Under the pieces are notes generated by a model, which worked only from the letters and a program-made list of their open reading frames with translations, did not search any database and had not been told where the DNA came from. Positions 45,192 through 54,614 of a stretch of DNA of 64,000 nt are shown here, in pieces. The DNA is taken from NCBI RefSeq assembly GCF_004123675.1, contig NZ_CP035417.1, positions 421,001 to 485,000 on the forward strand. The letters are read 5' to 3'. Within the stretch, counting starts at the first letter, position 1; every line of letters starts with the position of its first letter. The stretch is from Leisingera sp. NJS204. GTDB lineage: Bacteria > Pseudomonadota > Alphaproteobacteria > Rhodobacterales > Rhodobacteraceae. A program made the position numbers and the translations under genes.

Positions 45192-45666
45192 TCCTTGATG
45201 GCAGCCACGTAGAGCCAGCCTTCAGCGGTGTCGGCATAAGTGATGTCAGCGAGCCGAACACGGTTCGGAACGGTGCAATCGAACTGTTGCTCCAACAGAT
45301 TTGGTGAGGGTTTGAGGCTGTGATTGCTGTCTGTGGTGCGCCGCTTTCGACGCTTGTACAGGCACGGTGAGACATTGTTTTCACGCATTATTCTGGCCAC
45401 GCGCCGCTCCGAAACGTCCTCGCCATCGGCTTTCAGATCCTGGTGGCCCCGCTTTGCCCCATATCGTTTTTTGCTTTGAGTAAACGCCGCTTTGATCTTT
45501 GGCAGCAACGCGGCGTCCCGGGTGTCCCGCAGCTTTTGCCGCTGATCCCGGGCAGGTTGCGGCTGGACAAAGCCGTAAAACCAGCTGCGCGCAACGCCAG
45601 CAATGCGACAGAGCTGAGCGATCGGCTAAACAGTCTTGCGGGCAGCGACAAATGCATGTTTCGCGT

Positions 45667-45963
45667 TCATGTCTTCGCTGTCCTTGAGGCGAAAAAAGCG
45701 GAAGCCTTGTGGAGGATCCCATTTTCCAGCTTCAAACGTTTGTTTTCCTTCCGCAGACGATCCAGTTCCGCTGCATCCGCCTGCTGCCTGCGCAGCGCCG
45801 CCATTGATCCTGCCGCTTCGGCCTCCAAGTGCCAGGTCTTCAGCTGGGAACTCGTCACACCCAGTTCCCTGGCCACGCCACATTGTGTGGCACCAGGCTT
45901 ATAAAGCCGGCCAACAGCTGCGGCTTTGAATTCATCTGTGAACGTTCGTCTCGATTGTCCCAT
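45667..45963 (-). CDS. IS3-family transposase OrfA
   Basis: 98 residues: MGQSRRTFTDEFKAAAVGRLY, helix-turn-helix GVARELGVTSSQLKTWHLEAEA, then a leucine-zipper-like ELDRLRKENKRLKLENGILHKASAFF. Frame intact, with GGAAGGAG upstream of ATG 45963. It overlaps orfB by ATGA. Confidence 0.88.
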   Translation of the reverse strand: MGQSRRTFTDEFKAAAVGRLYKPGATQCGVARELGVTSSQLKTWHLEAEAAGSMAALRRQQADAAELDRLRKENKRLKLENGILHKASAFFASRTAKT

Positions 45964-46165
45964 TCCATGCTCCTTCCGTGGACAGGGGTAAATTACCACG
46001 GTGTCCGGGAACAGGGACGAAGTTCACACTGCCGACTTGCGGCGATGCGGCGGCAGGGTTGCAGCGAAACTTCACCAGGACGCTTCTGCCAGACGACGCC
46101 AGGCAGCCGAGGCTGTGTGAAAACTCCGGATGCTGTATGCTTTTCGGCAAAGACCGGAGGCAGGC

Positions 46166-47646
46166 ATGTCGGGATATATCGAGGGTACGGACCGCAGTCA
46201 GGTGACACTTTTTCCGGCCCGGCTGGAAGACTGGACAAACGAGGATAATCCGGTCCGCGTGATTGACCTCTTCGTGGACGAGATTAATCTTGGGGAGATT
46301 GGTTTCCTGCGGACGGCGCCGGCGCAGACAGGACGGCCCGGCTATCACCCATCGGTCCTGCTGAAGCTGTTCATCTATGGCTATCTGAACCGCGTCCCTT
46401 CGAGCCGTGCCCTGGAGCGGGAGGCTGGGCGCAATGTCGAGGTGATGTAGCTGACGGGTCGGCTTGTCCCGGACCACAAGACGATCGCCAACTTTCGGCG
46501 CGAGTTCGAAGGACCAGGAATTGATCCGGGGGATCAATTTCCCTGAGAACGGCCCGGCGATCCGGCGGACCTGCGCGGAGTTCGTGGAACTCTGCAGCCG
46601 GATCGGGGTGCCGAAGGGGGATTGTGTTGCCATCCATGGCTCCAAGTTCAAGGCGGTGAATAATCGCGACAAGAACTTCACCAAAGGCAAGATCGCCAGC
46701 CGCACCGCCCATCTGGTCGCAAGCATCGAGAGCGCTACCTTGAAGAAATGGTCCGGATCGACCGTCAGGAAGAGGGCGAGGCCCGGGCCGGGAAGATCGC
46801 CAACCTGGCGCAACGCTGCGAGCGCATCCGGCAGGAGATCGAGCGCTTGGCGGACATGGGCGAGGCGCTCAGGGAGAGCCAGGACAGGCAGATATCCCTG
46901 ACTGATCCGGATGCCCGCTCCATGGCCACCAGCGCCAAAGGCGGCGGTTTTGCGGGCTGCAACGCCCAATCCGCAGTGGATACCGAGACCCATCTGATTG
47001 TCGCGCATGACGTGATCAATGCCGGGCATGACCGTGAACAGCTGTCGCCGATGGCGAAGGCGGCGAAGGCCGCTCTCGGACACGGCGAAATGAGCGCGGT
47101 CGCTGACAAGGGCTATTTCAGCGGCCGGGAAGTTCTGGCCTGTCACGAGGATGGCATCACCACAACCCTCCCCCGGCCCGAGACTTCGGGCAACAGCAAG
47201 AAGGGCATGTATGTGAAGGCCGGCTTTGCCTATGACGCGGATACGGATATCTACCGATGCCCGGCAGGTGAGATGACATACCGCTGCACGACCGAAGAAG
47301 GCGGCCTGGGGTACGGCGATACTGGACCAACGTCTGTCAGGCCTGCCCTGTCAGAGCGCGCTGCACGACCGGCAGGGAACGTCGTATCACCCGATGGGAA
47401 CGCGAGCATCCGGCCGACGAGATGCGTGGCCGTTTGAGCCGCGACCCGGCCTTGATGGGCCTCCGCCGCTCAACCGTCAAGCACCCGTTCGGCACAATCA
47501 AGAACTGGATGGGAGCGGCGCACTTCCGGATGCGGCGGCTGAAGAACGTCCGCACCGAGATGGCCTTCCATGTCCTCGCCTATAACATCAAACGGATGAT
47601 CGACCTGATCGGGGTACGTGGGCTTCTGACAGCCAAACCGGCCTGA
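46166..47646 (+). pseudogene. IS1182-family transposase, inactivated by several lesions
   Basis: Starts MSGYIEGTDRSQVTLFPARLEDW; DUF772 region HPSVLLKLFIYGYLNRVPSSRALEREAGRNVEVM, then TAG where Trp is expected (46448-46450). A 43-bp hairpin insertion (46505-46547) splits IANFRRE from NGPAIRRTCAEF. An AG duplication near 46730 shifts the frame before RYLEEMVRIDRQ, and another shift lies near 47310. The C-terminal part RRSTVKHPFGTIKNWMGAAHFRMRRLKNVRTEMAFHVLAYNIKRMIDLIG is preserved. The left flank CTGTGTGAAAACTC at about 46115 fits an IS1182 end; I cannot find the right end. Confidence 0.85.
46505..46547 (+). repeat. Short hairpin insertion, class B copy 2 (43 bp, in IS1182 transposase)
   Basis: Begins TTCGAAGGACCAGG, stem AATTGATC, loop CGGGG, partner GATCAATT, ends CCCTGAG. 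Inserted exactly between GAG and AAC codons like class B copy 1, with the same TTCRA start, G-rich YGGGG loop and AG end. It introduces a stop and a frameshift. Confidence 0.8.
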
Positions 47647-47967
47647 TGGGTGTCGCTCAGCTCAAATCGTACCGCAAAAAAAACGCCACAAGAGCGCGGA
47701 TTCAGCCCTCTACGGCGTATAAGGCGCTAAAGTGACCCGAAATCCGGCTGCCTCCACAAAATCGACTGAAACATCCTCATCGTCGAGAAACCAAGCGAGT
47801 TTCCACACACCCTCAGCCCGTAAACGGACATGCGAATGAGGCACTCGGTGCTGGATGCTGCGGGTGCGAGGCTTGCTAGCCAATGCATCAATTGCGGACA
47901 TTCATCCAGGCACGGGCTAGGGCATTACCTTCGAAGGTTCGCTCTCGGCCCGAGAATTGCCAAGGGC
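47647..47967. other. IS boundary region with a possible gene remnant
   Basis: About 320 bases between the IS1182 remnant and the DUF421 gene. On the minus strand 47710-47901 reads VRLRAEGVWKLAWFLDDEDVSVDFVEAAGF, which looks like a genuine C-terminal protein fragment, but it has no proper start and I do not recognise it. Confidence 0.35.
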
Positions 47968-48474
47968 CTACCTTCGCACGCCTTCCAGCACCCGCGCGCT
48001 CACTTCCTCATCCTCGTCGCCAGAGCCGTGCAGGACACTGACATCACCGGTCGGCTCAAGGATGACCGCATGAACGCGGCGCAGATCGAATGCGTTCGCC
48101 TCCCGCAGTTTTCCGAACAGATCAGCTTCTGTCATACGCGTATCGCGGAGGTTCTGATGCAGAATCTCGCCGTTTTCCATGACGAGCACTGGATCGTTCT
48201 CAATACTCTTGCGGACCTTCGGAGACGCCGTCCGAACGAAGGAGATCAGGCTCTGCACGGCGAACAGCGCAACAAGCGCCCCAACCCCGAGAAACAAATT
48301 TTCCTTTGGCGAGATTATTGAACTGGCAATGACTGATCCGCAGGCAACCGTGACCGCAAAATCATAGCTGGACATCTTCGAGAAGGATCTCAGGCCGTTC
48401 AGCCGGGTGAGTGCGACAACCGTGGCGACACAAACGGCCGCGCGGAAAAGTATCTCTAAGAGATCGTACAGCAT
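47968..48474 (-). CDS. DUF421/YetF-type membrane protein
   Basis: 168 residues. Two to three membrane helices at the N-terminus (LFRAAVCVATVVALTRLNG, YDFAVTVACGSVIASSI, LGVGALVALFAVQSLISFV) followed by the cytosolic DUF421 domain: ENDPVLVMENGEILHQNLRDTRMTEADLFGKLREANAFDLRRVHAVILEPTGDVSVL. Function unknown; relatives are stress- or spore-associated. First of three leftward small genes. Confidence 0.88.
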   Translation of the reverse strand: MLYDLLEILFRAAVCVATVVALTRLNGLRSFSKMSSYDFAVTVACGSVIASSIISPKENLFLGVGALVALFAVQSLISFVRTASPKVRKSIENDPVLVMENGEILHQNLRDTRMTEADLFGKLREANAFDLRRVHAVILEPTGDVSVLHGSGDEDEEVSARVLEGVRR

Positions 48475-48536
48475 AATCTGTCCTTTCGCCTAATGAGCGC
48501 CGCAATCGAAATCGGCGCCGCATCCTGGCAATGGCG

Positions 48537-49175
48537 TTACCCTTTGAGCTTTCGCCCGCGCCTGATAAAGAGCCTGGCAAGCACAAAAACAAATGCGAAG
48601 GCTATGAGCCCGAGATAGCGTTCATAAATGCCATCAATTTCGTCAGGCAGGAAAAAGAAGACCGGTGCAGAGATCGCCCAGACGATTGAAATCCCGACAA
48701 GCACCTGACCATAGTAGCGCCCCGCTCGGGCGGCCCCTTGGGACATCAACCAGGGAATGATCGCCATGAGCAGACCCAGCGCGTAGACAAGATAGATATG
48801 GATCACCACGCCGTCACTGTCATTGTCGCCATATTCATTCCGTGCCCCGACAAGAAAGACGATGAGCCCCAGCAGGGCGAGGCCGATGATCCCGCAACTC
48901 CAGCCCCATCCGCCCATGTGAACATGCGCAGCCAGCAGCGCAACGGAAATAAGAGAGCCCGAGAAAGCGTATATGCCGATATCGACAATGAACTCGTATT
49001 TGCCTGCGCCCAGGTCGCTGATCGTATCAGCAATCCAATCGTGATCAGGGACAATAAAGTCAGCCGCAATGATGGCGGCGGAAAACACAATACAGCCAAT
49101 AATCGCATACCAACCAAGCACTATCATCAGCGTGGGGGCATTCTCTAACTTCGGAGATTTTGTCTCGTCATTCAT
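48537..49175 (-). CDS. DUF998-type integral membrane protein
   Basis: 212 residues, six predicted helices. The DWIADTISDLGAGKYEFIVDIGIYAFSGSLISVALL segment is characteristic of the DUF998 family. Function unknown. Same strand as the DUF421 and PRC-barrel genes. Confidence 0.75.
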   Translation of the reverse strand: MNDETKSPKLENAPTLMIVLGWYAIIGCIVFSAAIIAADFIVPDHDWIADTISDLGAGKYEFIVDIGIYAFSGSLISVALLAAHVHMGGWGWSCGIIGLALLGLIVFLVGARNEYGDNDSDGVVIHIYLVYALGLLMAIIPWLMSQGAARAGRYYGQVLVGISIVWAISAPVFFFLPDEIDGIYERYLGLIAFAFVFVLARLFIRRGRKLKG

Positions 49176-49292
49176 GTCGGATCACCGCCTGATCGCGCCA
49201 GGGTAACAACTCCTGAGAAGTGAAACTCAGTAAGAAAGGTCAAAGGGGCTCGCGACAGCCCCTTCGCTTGATATGCCGTTATAAGGGCCGGA

Positions 49293-49712
49293 TCAGTCCC
49301 ACCAGCCTTCATCCACCGATTCCATCTCTTCGAGCTGCTCTTCGGTTTTGCGGGTTACGATGACATAGCTCTTGTCATCCACCGGCGTGAGCCGAATGTC
49401 TTCAACGGGGATCAGCACGTGCTTGTCGCCAATGTCGAGAAAGCCGCCGACTTCGGCCACAATACCAATCATCTTGCCACCGCGATCAAGGATCACATCT
49501 TCGATTTCGCCGATGTCATTCCAGTCCGGGCCGACACCATCAGCTTCCCAGTTTCCCCAAGTATCTTCGTCCATGGGACCATTCAGCGTGTAGATATCAC
49601 CACCGGTGATGTCGCGTGTCCGGATCAGGTTTTCGGTATCCATCAGGGTTTCCGCAACGGCCGGCGCCGCGGCCATGCCAGCGATAAGGGCAATAGAGGC
49701 AAGGCGAGACAT
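49293..49712 (-). CDS. Exported PRC-barrel domain protein
   Basis: 139 residues. Signal peptide SIALIAGMAAAPAVAET, then a PRC barrel: GEIEDVILDRGGKMIGIVAEVGGFLDIGDKHVLIPVEDIRL, and a very acidic C-terminus (EEQLEEMESVDEGWWD). PRC-barrel exported proteins of Rhizobiales and Rhodobacterales are linked to envelope stress. ATG at 49712 chosen because the signal peptide starts there. Confidence 0.85.
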   Translation of the reverse strand: MSRLASIALIAGMAAAPAVAETLMDTENLIRTRDITGGDIYTLNGPMDEDTWGNWEADGVGPDWNDIGEIEDVILDRGGKMIGIVAEVGGFLDIGDKHVLIPVEDIRLTPVDDKSYVIVTRKTEEQLEEMESVDEGWWD

Positions 49713-50127
49713 GTGATGTTCCTTTTCTGTTTGCTTCACAGACTGAACATTCTGAAGATGACTTTTGTTCCGAGAAAATTTACCTACCGTCGAAGTCGTG
49801 CTGCTTTGTGTGGATGCCGTTACCATTCCCAAGAGCTAACACGGGCTTGCGATTCTTGTAGCGGGGTTTCATCGAGCGGCCACTTTGTCCGCGATGAGTG
49901 AATTCGGGTGACTGATCTCGCTGCAGCATGCTTGAACGGCTGGTTTTCACGCCGCGCAGCGGAGCCGAAAATGATGCAGTCGCAGCGATTTTTCTGCTGC
50001 AAGCGCGCAGCGAAAACATCCAAGGTACAGGTTGGGCCGATATCGTTGAAAAACCCGTTGTTTTTGGCGGCATACCCGGGGTTATGGACCTGATTTCCTG
50101 GAGTAATCTGTGGTTGCACCGCTCTTT
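49713..50127. other. Intergenic/IS tail region
   Basis: About 415 bases with no convincing gene. On the minus strand ACGGGTTTTTCAACGATATCGGCCC (about 50035-50060) resembles the usual terminal repeat of IS1182-family elements and probably marks the 3' end of the IS whose transposase starts at 51477. The remainder has open frames on both strands but no recognised family. Confidence 0.45.
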
Positions 50128-51477
50128 TTACGCAGCGGCAGGCACTATTGGCTTCAGTTTGGCCGGTTTCCTGAGGTTCTGGGCGGTGGCTGCTAAGGTG
50201 AACTCGTCCTGGACGCCACATGGGCCTCGTAGCCGGAGCCGCCCCAGCCCGAGGATGCGTTTGAGGTGCGCGAAGAGCATTTCGACCTTCTGACGCCGCC
50301 TCTGGGCGGTCGGGTTGTAGCCGGAGGCCGTGCAGAGCCGGGCGAAGTCTCTCACGATCTCATATTTGTCTCGATTGATGCTGCGCGTTGCAGTGTCGGG
50401 GCAGCATTTTTGCTTCGATAGGCAGGTCTGGCTGTCGAGTTTTGAGCTGCGGTACTGGCGGCGGCCGGGCTTGGGGTTGTGTCTTCTGGGATCAGAATAA
50501 TTTCGCCGGGTGTGGCGCAGTTCTTTACCTTCCGGGCAGATGTAGCGGTCATTTTCTTCGTCCCATGTGAAGTCGGATCGCGACCGGATGCCATCCTTGC
50601 GCTTTGAATGATCAAAGACCGGAATGAACGGGAGTATCTTCCGCTTGAGCGTCAGCCAAACCAGATTATCAGATGAGCCATAGGCGGTGTCCGCTGCGGC
50701 CCGATCAGGCTTCAGGCCAAAGCGCTCTTCCGTCCGGCCGGTCATCTTGCGCATGGCACCCGCCTCTGCCTGCCGGATCGAGCGGCTGGCATCCACGTCA
50801 AGAATGATCCCATGATCCGTGTCGATCAGGTAATTGTCTGAATAGGCAAAGAATGCAGGTCCTTTGCGAGCCGCGGTCCATTGGCTGGCGGGATCGGCAT
50901 GTGCCGTGAACTTGGGTGTTGTCTCACCGGCCGCACCGAATGCTGCGTCATCGGGAGTGCCGAGATACTCGCGCACCGCCCGTGATATATCATTGGGATC
51001 GATCTCCCTGGCCACCCATTCTTCGGGATTGCTGGAGTTCTGCTTCTGAACATCCGCAACAATCAGGCTGGCATCCACGGCGACCCCCTGGCCACCGACA
51101 AGCCCTTCCGGCACGCATCTTTCAACAGTCGTCTCAAAAACATGACGCAGCAGATCACTGTCGCGGAAGCGGCCGTGCCGGTTCTTGGAGAATGCCGAGT
51201 GATCCGGGATGCGGTCAGTCAGATCAAGGCGGCAAAACCAGCGGCAGGCCAGGTTCAGATGCACCTCTTCGCAAAGCCGCCGTTCGGATCGGATGCCAAA
51301 GCAGTAGCCAACCACAAGCATGCGGATCATTGGTTCAGGATCGGCCGATGGTCGGCCCGTGCGGCTGTAGAAACCCGCCAGATGACCCCGGATGCCGCTC
51401 AGATCGAGGTGCCGGTCAACCGATCGCAGCAGATGACCTTACGGGACATGCTCCTCCAGATAGAAGTCGTAAGCGCT
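50128..51477 (-). pseudogene. IS1182-family transposase with an early nonsense codon
   Basis: Frame SAYDFYLEEHVP, then TAA (51439-51441) where Gln is expected, then GHLLRSVDRHLDLSGIRGHLAGFYSRTGRPSADPEPMIRMLVVGYCFGIRSERRLCEEVHLNLA to the end. DUF772 and DDE_Tnp_1 domains are otherwise continuous (400 residues from an internal ATG at 51330), with the catalytic Asp in VAVDASLI. There are no hairpin insertions. N-terminally the frame is joined to an unrelated coiled-coil-like sequence. Confidence 0.85.
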
Positions 51478-51600
51478 TTTCTTTGCCTCGCTCTCTACTT
51501 CCGCTTTGCGGACTTCGATTTCCTTGGCCAGCGCTTCCAATTCAGCGGCACTCAGCCTCTTTAGATCAATGCCATGTTTCACGTGTGTTTTCAGTTGTTC
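51478..51600 (-). pseudogene. Possible H-NS-like N-terminal fragment fused to the IS
   Basis: The reading frame upstream of the transposase encodes IDLKRLSAAELEALAKEIEVRKAEVESEAKK, which resembles the dimerisation helices of H-NS-family nucleoid proteins (typically DLKxLSxxELxxLxxDVxKA). No start codon is in a sensible place. Most likely a gene interrupted by IS insertion. Confidence 0.35.
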
Positions 51601-51765
51601 TCGGTCAAAGCAGATATACCCATCTGGGGCAAGCAGCTGGCCACAGCGGTGCGGTATCCGTCGCAATCCGATTTGGGGCCGGAGGCTGCTGATCGCACCA
51701 GGCGTATGAACTGCCCCTCCGGCTTGGCGGTTCACTACACCGTTCCGAGAAACCAATTACAACGC

Positions 51766-52152
51766 ATGCACCACGACCTTGACCATTTCGAGAAGATCGC
51801 TCGCGCCACTATAGCTTCCCTGCCGGGGGCCTTCAGGCCAGCTGCAGATAACGTCATTCTGCGCATTGCCGAATGGCCTGCGCCGGCCATGCTGGACGAA
51901 CTTGGTTTTGCAGATCCATATGAACTGACAGGGCTCTACGAGGGAATACCTATGACCGAGAAATCGGTTCTCGACATGGCGCCACCTCCGGATGTTGTCT
52001 GGCTCTTCCGCCAGCCGATCCTGGCGGAATGGCGTGACCGCGATAATGTCGAGCTGAACCAGTTGATCGCGCATGTTGTTATTCACGAGTTCGCCCATCA
52101 TTTCGGATGGACTGACGAGGAGATCGCAGCCATCGACCAATGGTGGGTCTGA
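51766..52152 (+). CDS. Metallopeptidase family protein (minimal zincin, DUF1025 type)
   Basis: 128 residues. Zincin motif HEFAHHFGWTDEEI near residue 108, with the family's LDELGFADPYELTGLYEGIPMTEKSV upstream. Small proteins of this kind are predicted cytosolic metalloproteases of unknown substrate. The ATG at 51766 begins the conserved region; the frame is open further upstream without homology. Confidence 0.82.
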   Translation: MHHDLDHFEKIARATIASLPGAFRPAADNVILRIAEWPAPAMLDELGFADPYELTGLYEGIPMTEKSVLDMAPPPDVVWLFRQPILAEWRDRDNVELNQLIAHVVIHEFAHHFGWTDEEIAAIDQWWV

Positions 52153-52269
52153 ACCGCTCTTCGATGCCCAGGGGAAGTTGGCATTCGAGCTCACAGGTGA
52201 CGTTGCCGCGACGATGGGGTGCCGCGAGTGCAGTCGATGGTTCGCAGCCCGCATCCGGCATTGCGATAG

Positions 52270-53007
52270 TTGCGAATTAACAGTCCCGCAGCTAAAATTC
52301 CCGACATCGCCGGGAGAAGTTTCAAGGGCCAATCACATCAAGAGCTTGATCGCCTCAACGCGCTGCTGCATGCGCTGCCCGTAGAAAACATGCCTATGTC
52401 GCTTAGCGAATTTGATGACTACGTGACCGGCATTCTTGCTTGTAATGACATGATCCCGCCCTCGGAATGGCTGCCCCATGTCTGGGGCGAGACTGGCGAA
52501 GCACATTTTCCTGACCGGAAAGCCGCAGAAGAAACGATCGGTGCCGTCATGGCGCATTACAATTCGGTGGCCGAGGCGATGTCCCGCTCGTTTTGGATCG
52601 AACCTGTCTACGAGGTTGATCCCAACAGCGACGAGACGATGTGGGAGCCTTGGGTCGACGGCTTCACCCGTTCCATGGGCCTGCGGGCGGAAGCTTGGGA
52701 ACGCCTGCTCGATCAGGCCGACGAAGAGACGCGGGCTACGATGATCTTCTTGATGGCGTTACAGGACATCTACACTGGTCAAAGCAAGTTCACGGACGAC
52801 GAAATTGACCAGATCGACCTTGAAGCCCCCGATCTGATCCCGAACTGCGTTGCGACAATACTGCACCAGTCACGTCCTGAACTTTCCCGCCCTGAGCCTG
52901 AAAATCTTTCCGGCATGCCGTTCAAGGCTGGTCCTCGACCAGGTCGAAACGATCCGTGCTCCTGCGGGTCTGGCCGCGAATACACGCAGTGTTGCGGTCG
53001 GAACTGA
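52270..53007 (+). CDS. UPF0149/YecA-like protein with C-terminal SEC-C zinc motif
   Basis: 245 residues. From about residue 25: LDRLNALLHALPVENMPMSLSEFDDYVTGILACNDMIPPSEWLPHVWG (UPF0149), and the C-terminus is the SEC-C motif GRNDPCSCGSGREYTQCCG, the zinc-binding module shared with SecA. The first 25 residues are not conserved and the start is uncertain. Between 52153 and 52269 a frame with Cys pairs (MGCRECSRWFAARIRHCDSC) could be a fragment of another gene. Confidence 0.8.
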   Translation: MRINSPAAKIPDIAGRSFKGQSHQELDRLNALLHALPVENMPMSLSEFDDYVTGILACNDMIPPSEWLPHVWGETGEAHFPDRKAAEETIGAVMAHYNSVAEAMSRSFWIEPVYEVDPNSDETMWEPWVDGFTRSMGLRAEAWERLLDQADEETRATMIFLMALQDIYTGQSKFTDDEIDQIDLEAPDLIPNCVATILHQSRPELSRPEPENLSGMPFKAGPRPGRNDPCSCGSGREYTQCCGRN

Positions 53008-53346
53008 CTGATCTCCAAAGATTTCATAGCAACCATCTGCAGAGCGAGGCACCGGTCTAATCGGGGAGGAGCTCGCAAACTGCACCTGTCATCGGATCGG
53101 ACCGCATGGGGCGGATCGGCTGCACCCAGCCCGATGCGGCCGTAGACAAGGGTACCGCGCCAAGAATGCTGCCGGTGTGAAATTCTATGGTCACCTTCCC
53201 GGAAGCAGACACTCAGCAGGGCTAAGCTGCCTCATGTGATGCTGCGGGATGCACCGGGGCAGCGGAGCGCAGGAAGCTGCCGCTGCAAAGTTGCGAACTG
53301 TGGTTGCCCTTCGGAACCTGACCGGCCCAGAGCGGCCTTTCGTTGA
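53008..53346. other. Intergenic stretch with a dispersed repeat
   Basis: No gene recognised. 53267-53298 is identical over 32 bases to 21782-21813 inside the transposon, and weaker similarity extends to about 53345 (GAACCTG..CGG.CCAGA..). The segment also contains GCGGACATTGGC-type sequence (about 53377), which I associate with relic repeats scattered through Roseobacter chromosomes. Confidence 0.6.
53267..53298. repeat. Dispersed repeat, copy 2
   Basis: 32 bases identical to 21782-21813, same strand, 31 kb away and outside the transposon. Confidence 0.8.
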
Positions 53347-53697
53347 TTGCTCAAGATGCTGCGACCGCATCCCGCTTTGCGGACATTGGCTTCCGTGATC
53401 AGTGCTTCAATCATCTACCGCAGATCAAAGAGGTATTCAGATGGAACGCGAACCCAACCTTGTCATTTCCAGCGCATCGTTGAGCATGGGGTGCCATTCA
53501 AGGTGGACATCTACAAACTCGAAGGCGGGGACGGTTGGTCACTGGAAGTTGTGACCGGAGACGGGACATCCATTGTCTGGGACGATCGCTTGGAAGACGA
53601 CCGAGCAGTATTCGAAGAGGCAATCAGCACCATTCGCAGTGAAGGCGCAGTCGCTTTTGCCAGCGGTGGTTCAAACGTCGTCCCGTTTAAGCAGTAG
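53347..53697 (+). CDS. Small hypothetical protein
   Basis: The convincing part is residues 33-116: HFQRIVEHGVPFKVDIYKLEGGDGWSLEVVTGDGTSIVWDDRLEDDRAVFEEAISTIRSEG, a compact alpha/beta protein that I recall as a short conserved hypothetical of Rhodobacteraceae accessory DNA. The first 30 residues derive from repeat sequence, so the true start probably lies near 53440 or was lost. No function known. Confidence 0.5.
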   Translation: MLKMLRPHPALRTLASVISASIIYRRSKRYSDGTRTQPCHFQRIVEHGVPFKVDIYKLEGGDGWSLEVVTGDGTSIVWDDRLEDDRAVFEEAISTIRSEGAVAFASGGSNVVPFKQ

Positions 53698-53818
53698 ACG
53701 AACGGCCCGGAGCTGCCGTTGACCACAGCGATCAGCACTGCAGGACAGCTTGCGGAATGCGGGCATTTGCGTTCTGGAGCATCTTGGGCGACTTGGCCTG
53801 GCAGCGGGCTATAGCAAG

Positions 53819-54364
53819 CTAGGCCGCGCCCTTCCATGTGACTGGCGCAACGTAGACGACGCTCTCATCAAGGCTGACCATCACGTCGCCGTCCTGGACA
53901 TTGACCTGGAGCTTCATCGCGCGGCTGGCCAGCTTGGCCAGTGCAGCAGTGTCGGACTCCGGGAAATTGATCACTCGCAGGTTGTCGAAACGGGTGGTGC
54001 TGTTTTTAACCTTGTCCCACCACACTTCGGCAGTACGACCGCCATAGGGGTAGACAATCACTTTTGCGGCTTTGCTGCAGGATTTCCGTATAACCTTCTC
54101 GCTCGGAAGCCCGAGGGCCACCCATACCTCGATCTCGCCGCTCAGGCTCTTCTGCCAAATGTCGGGCTCGTCATCCGTAGACAGTCCTTTGGTCAGCTCC
54201 AAATGCTCATGGGCATTCAGAGCAAAGGCGACGATGCGTACCATCAGCCGCTCGTCGGTCTCCGAGGGATGCTTGGCCACGGTTAGCTTATGAGTCTCGT
54301 AGTAGTGGCGATCCATGTCCGAGACCGACAGCTCCACTTTGTAGATGGTGGAATTTTGCGCCAT
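53819..54364 (-). CDS. YaeQ family protein
   Basis: 181 residues, full-length YaeQ: STIYKVELSVSDMDRHYYETHKLTVAKHPSETDERLMVRIVAFALNA at the N-terminus and the family's LSTDDEPDIWQKSLSGEIEVWVALGLPSEKVIRKSC. The fold is a PD-(D/E)XK nuclease-like barrel; E. coli YaeQ has no settled function. More AT-rich than core genes, in accessory DNA. Confidence 0.9.
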   Translation of the reverse strand: MAQNSTIYKVELSVSDMDRHYYETHKLTVAKHPSETDERLMVRIVAFALNAHEHLELTKGLSTDDEPDIWQKSLSGEIEVWVALGLPSEKVIRKSCSKAAKVIVYPYGGRTAEVWWDKVKNSTTRFDNLRVINFPESDTAALAKLASRAMKLQVNVQDGDVMVSLDESVVYVAPVTWKGAA

Positions 54365-54614
54365 GATCTTCCCAATCCTTCCAAGGATCGGGCTGCTTAC
54401 CCCGTCCGGTCACCCTTGGGAAGTCAATATGGAGGCCGAAAACAACAAAGTGCGCCAAGATGGGGGCGGGAGAGGTGGCACGCCCGGCCAGTGTTCCTAC
54501 CCTTTTTTACCGCGGTTGCGGCCCAAAACGGTCATCCACGGTGTCCTGGAATGCTGCGATGCCGCTTCACCGAAGCAGACATTATCTGCAGTACAGAACG
54601 TCAACAAAGCGCTC

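Larger units (their letters stand above)
44676..45670 (-). pseudogene. IS3-family OrfB with two hairpin insertions and two nonsense codons
   Basis: Rve transposase. Starts MNAKHAFVAARKTV, then a stop where Tyr is expected before PIAQLCRIAGVARSWFYGFVQ; reads on through SPCLYKRRKRRTTDSNHSLKPSPNLL and LADITYADTAEGWLYVAAIK to a 41-bp insertion (45151-45191); resumes TREIVGWAMDDHLRS; a 57-bp in-frame insertion separates SRTGECLE from NAPMESFFASLKKE; a second stop replaces Tyr in EVFYNRQ. It ends TMTWRIAA at 44676. Confidence 0.85.
44641..46021 (-). mobile_element. IS3-family element, multiply inactivated
   Basis: Terminal inverted repeats TTCGCCCCTGTTTCCGGACA (44641-44660) and its counterpart ending CGAA at 46021. 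orfA and orfB are read leftwards with ATGA overlap. No target duplication is evident. The copy carries two hairpin insertions (44877-44933 and 45151-45191) and nonsense mutations. Confidence 0.78.
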
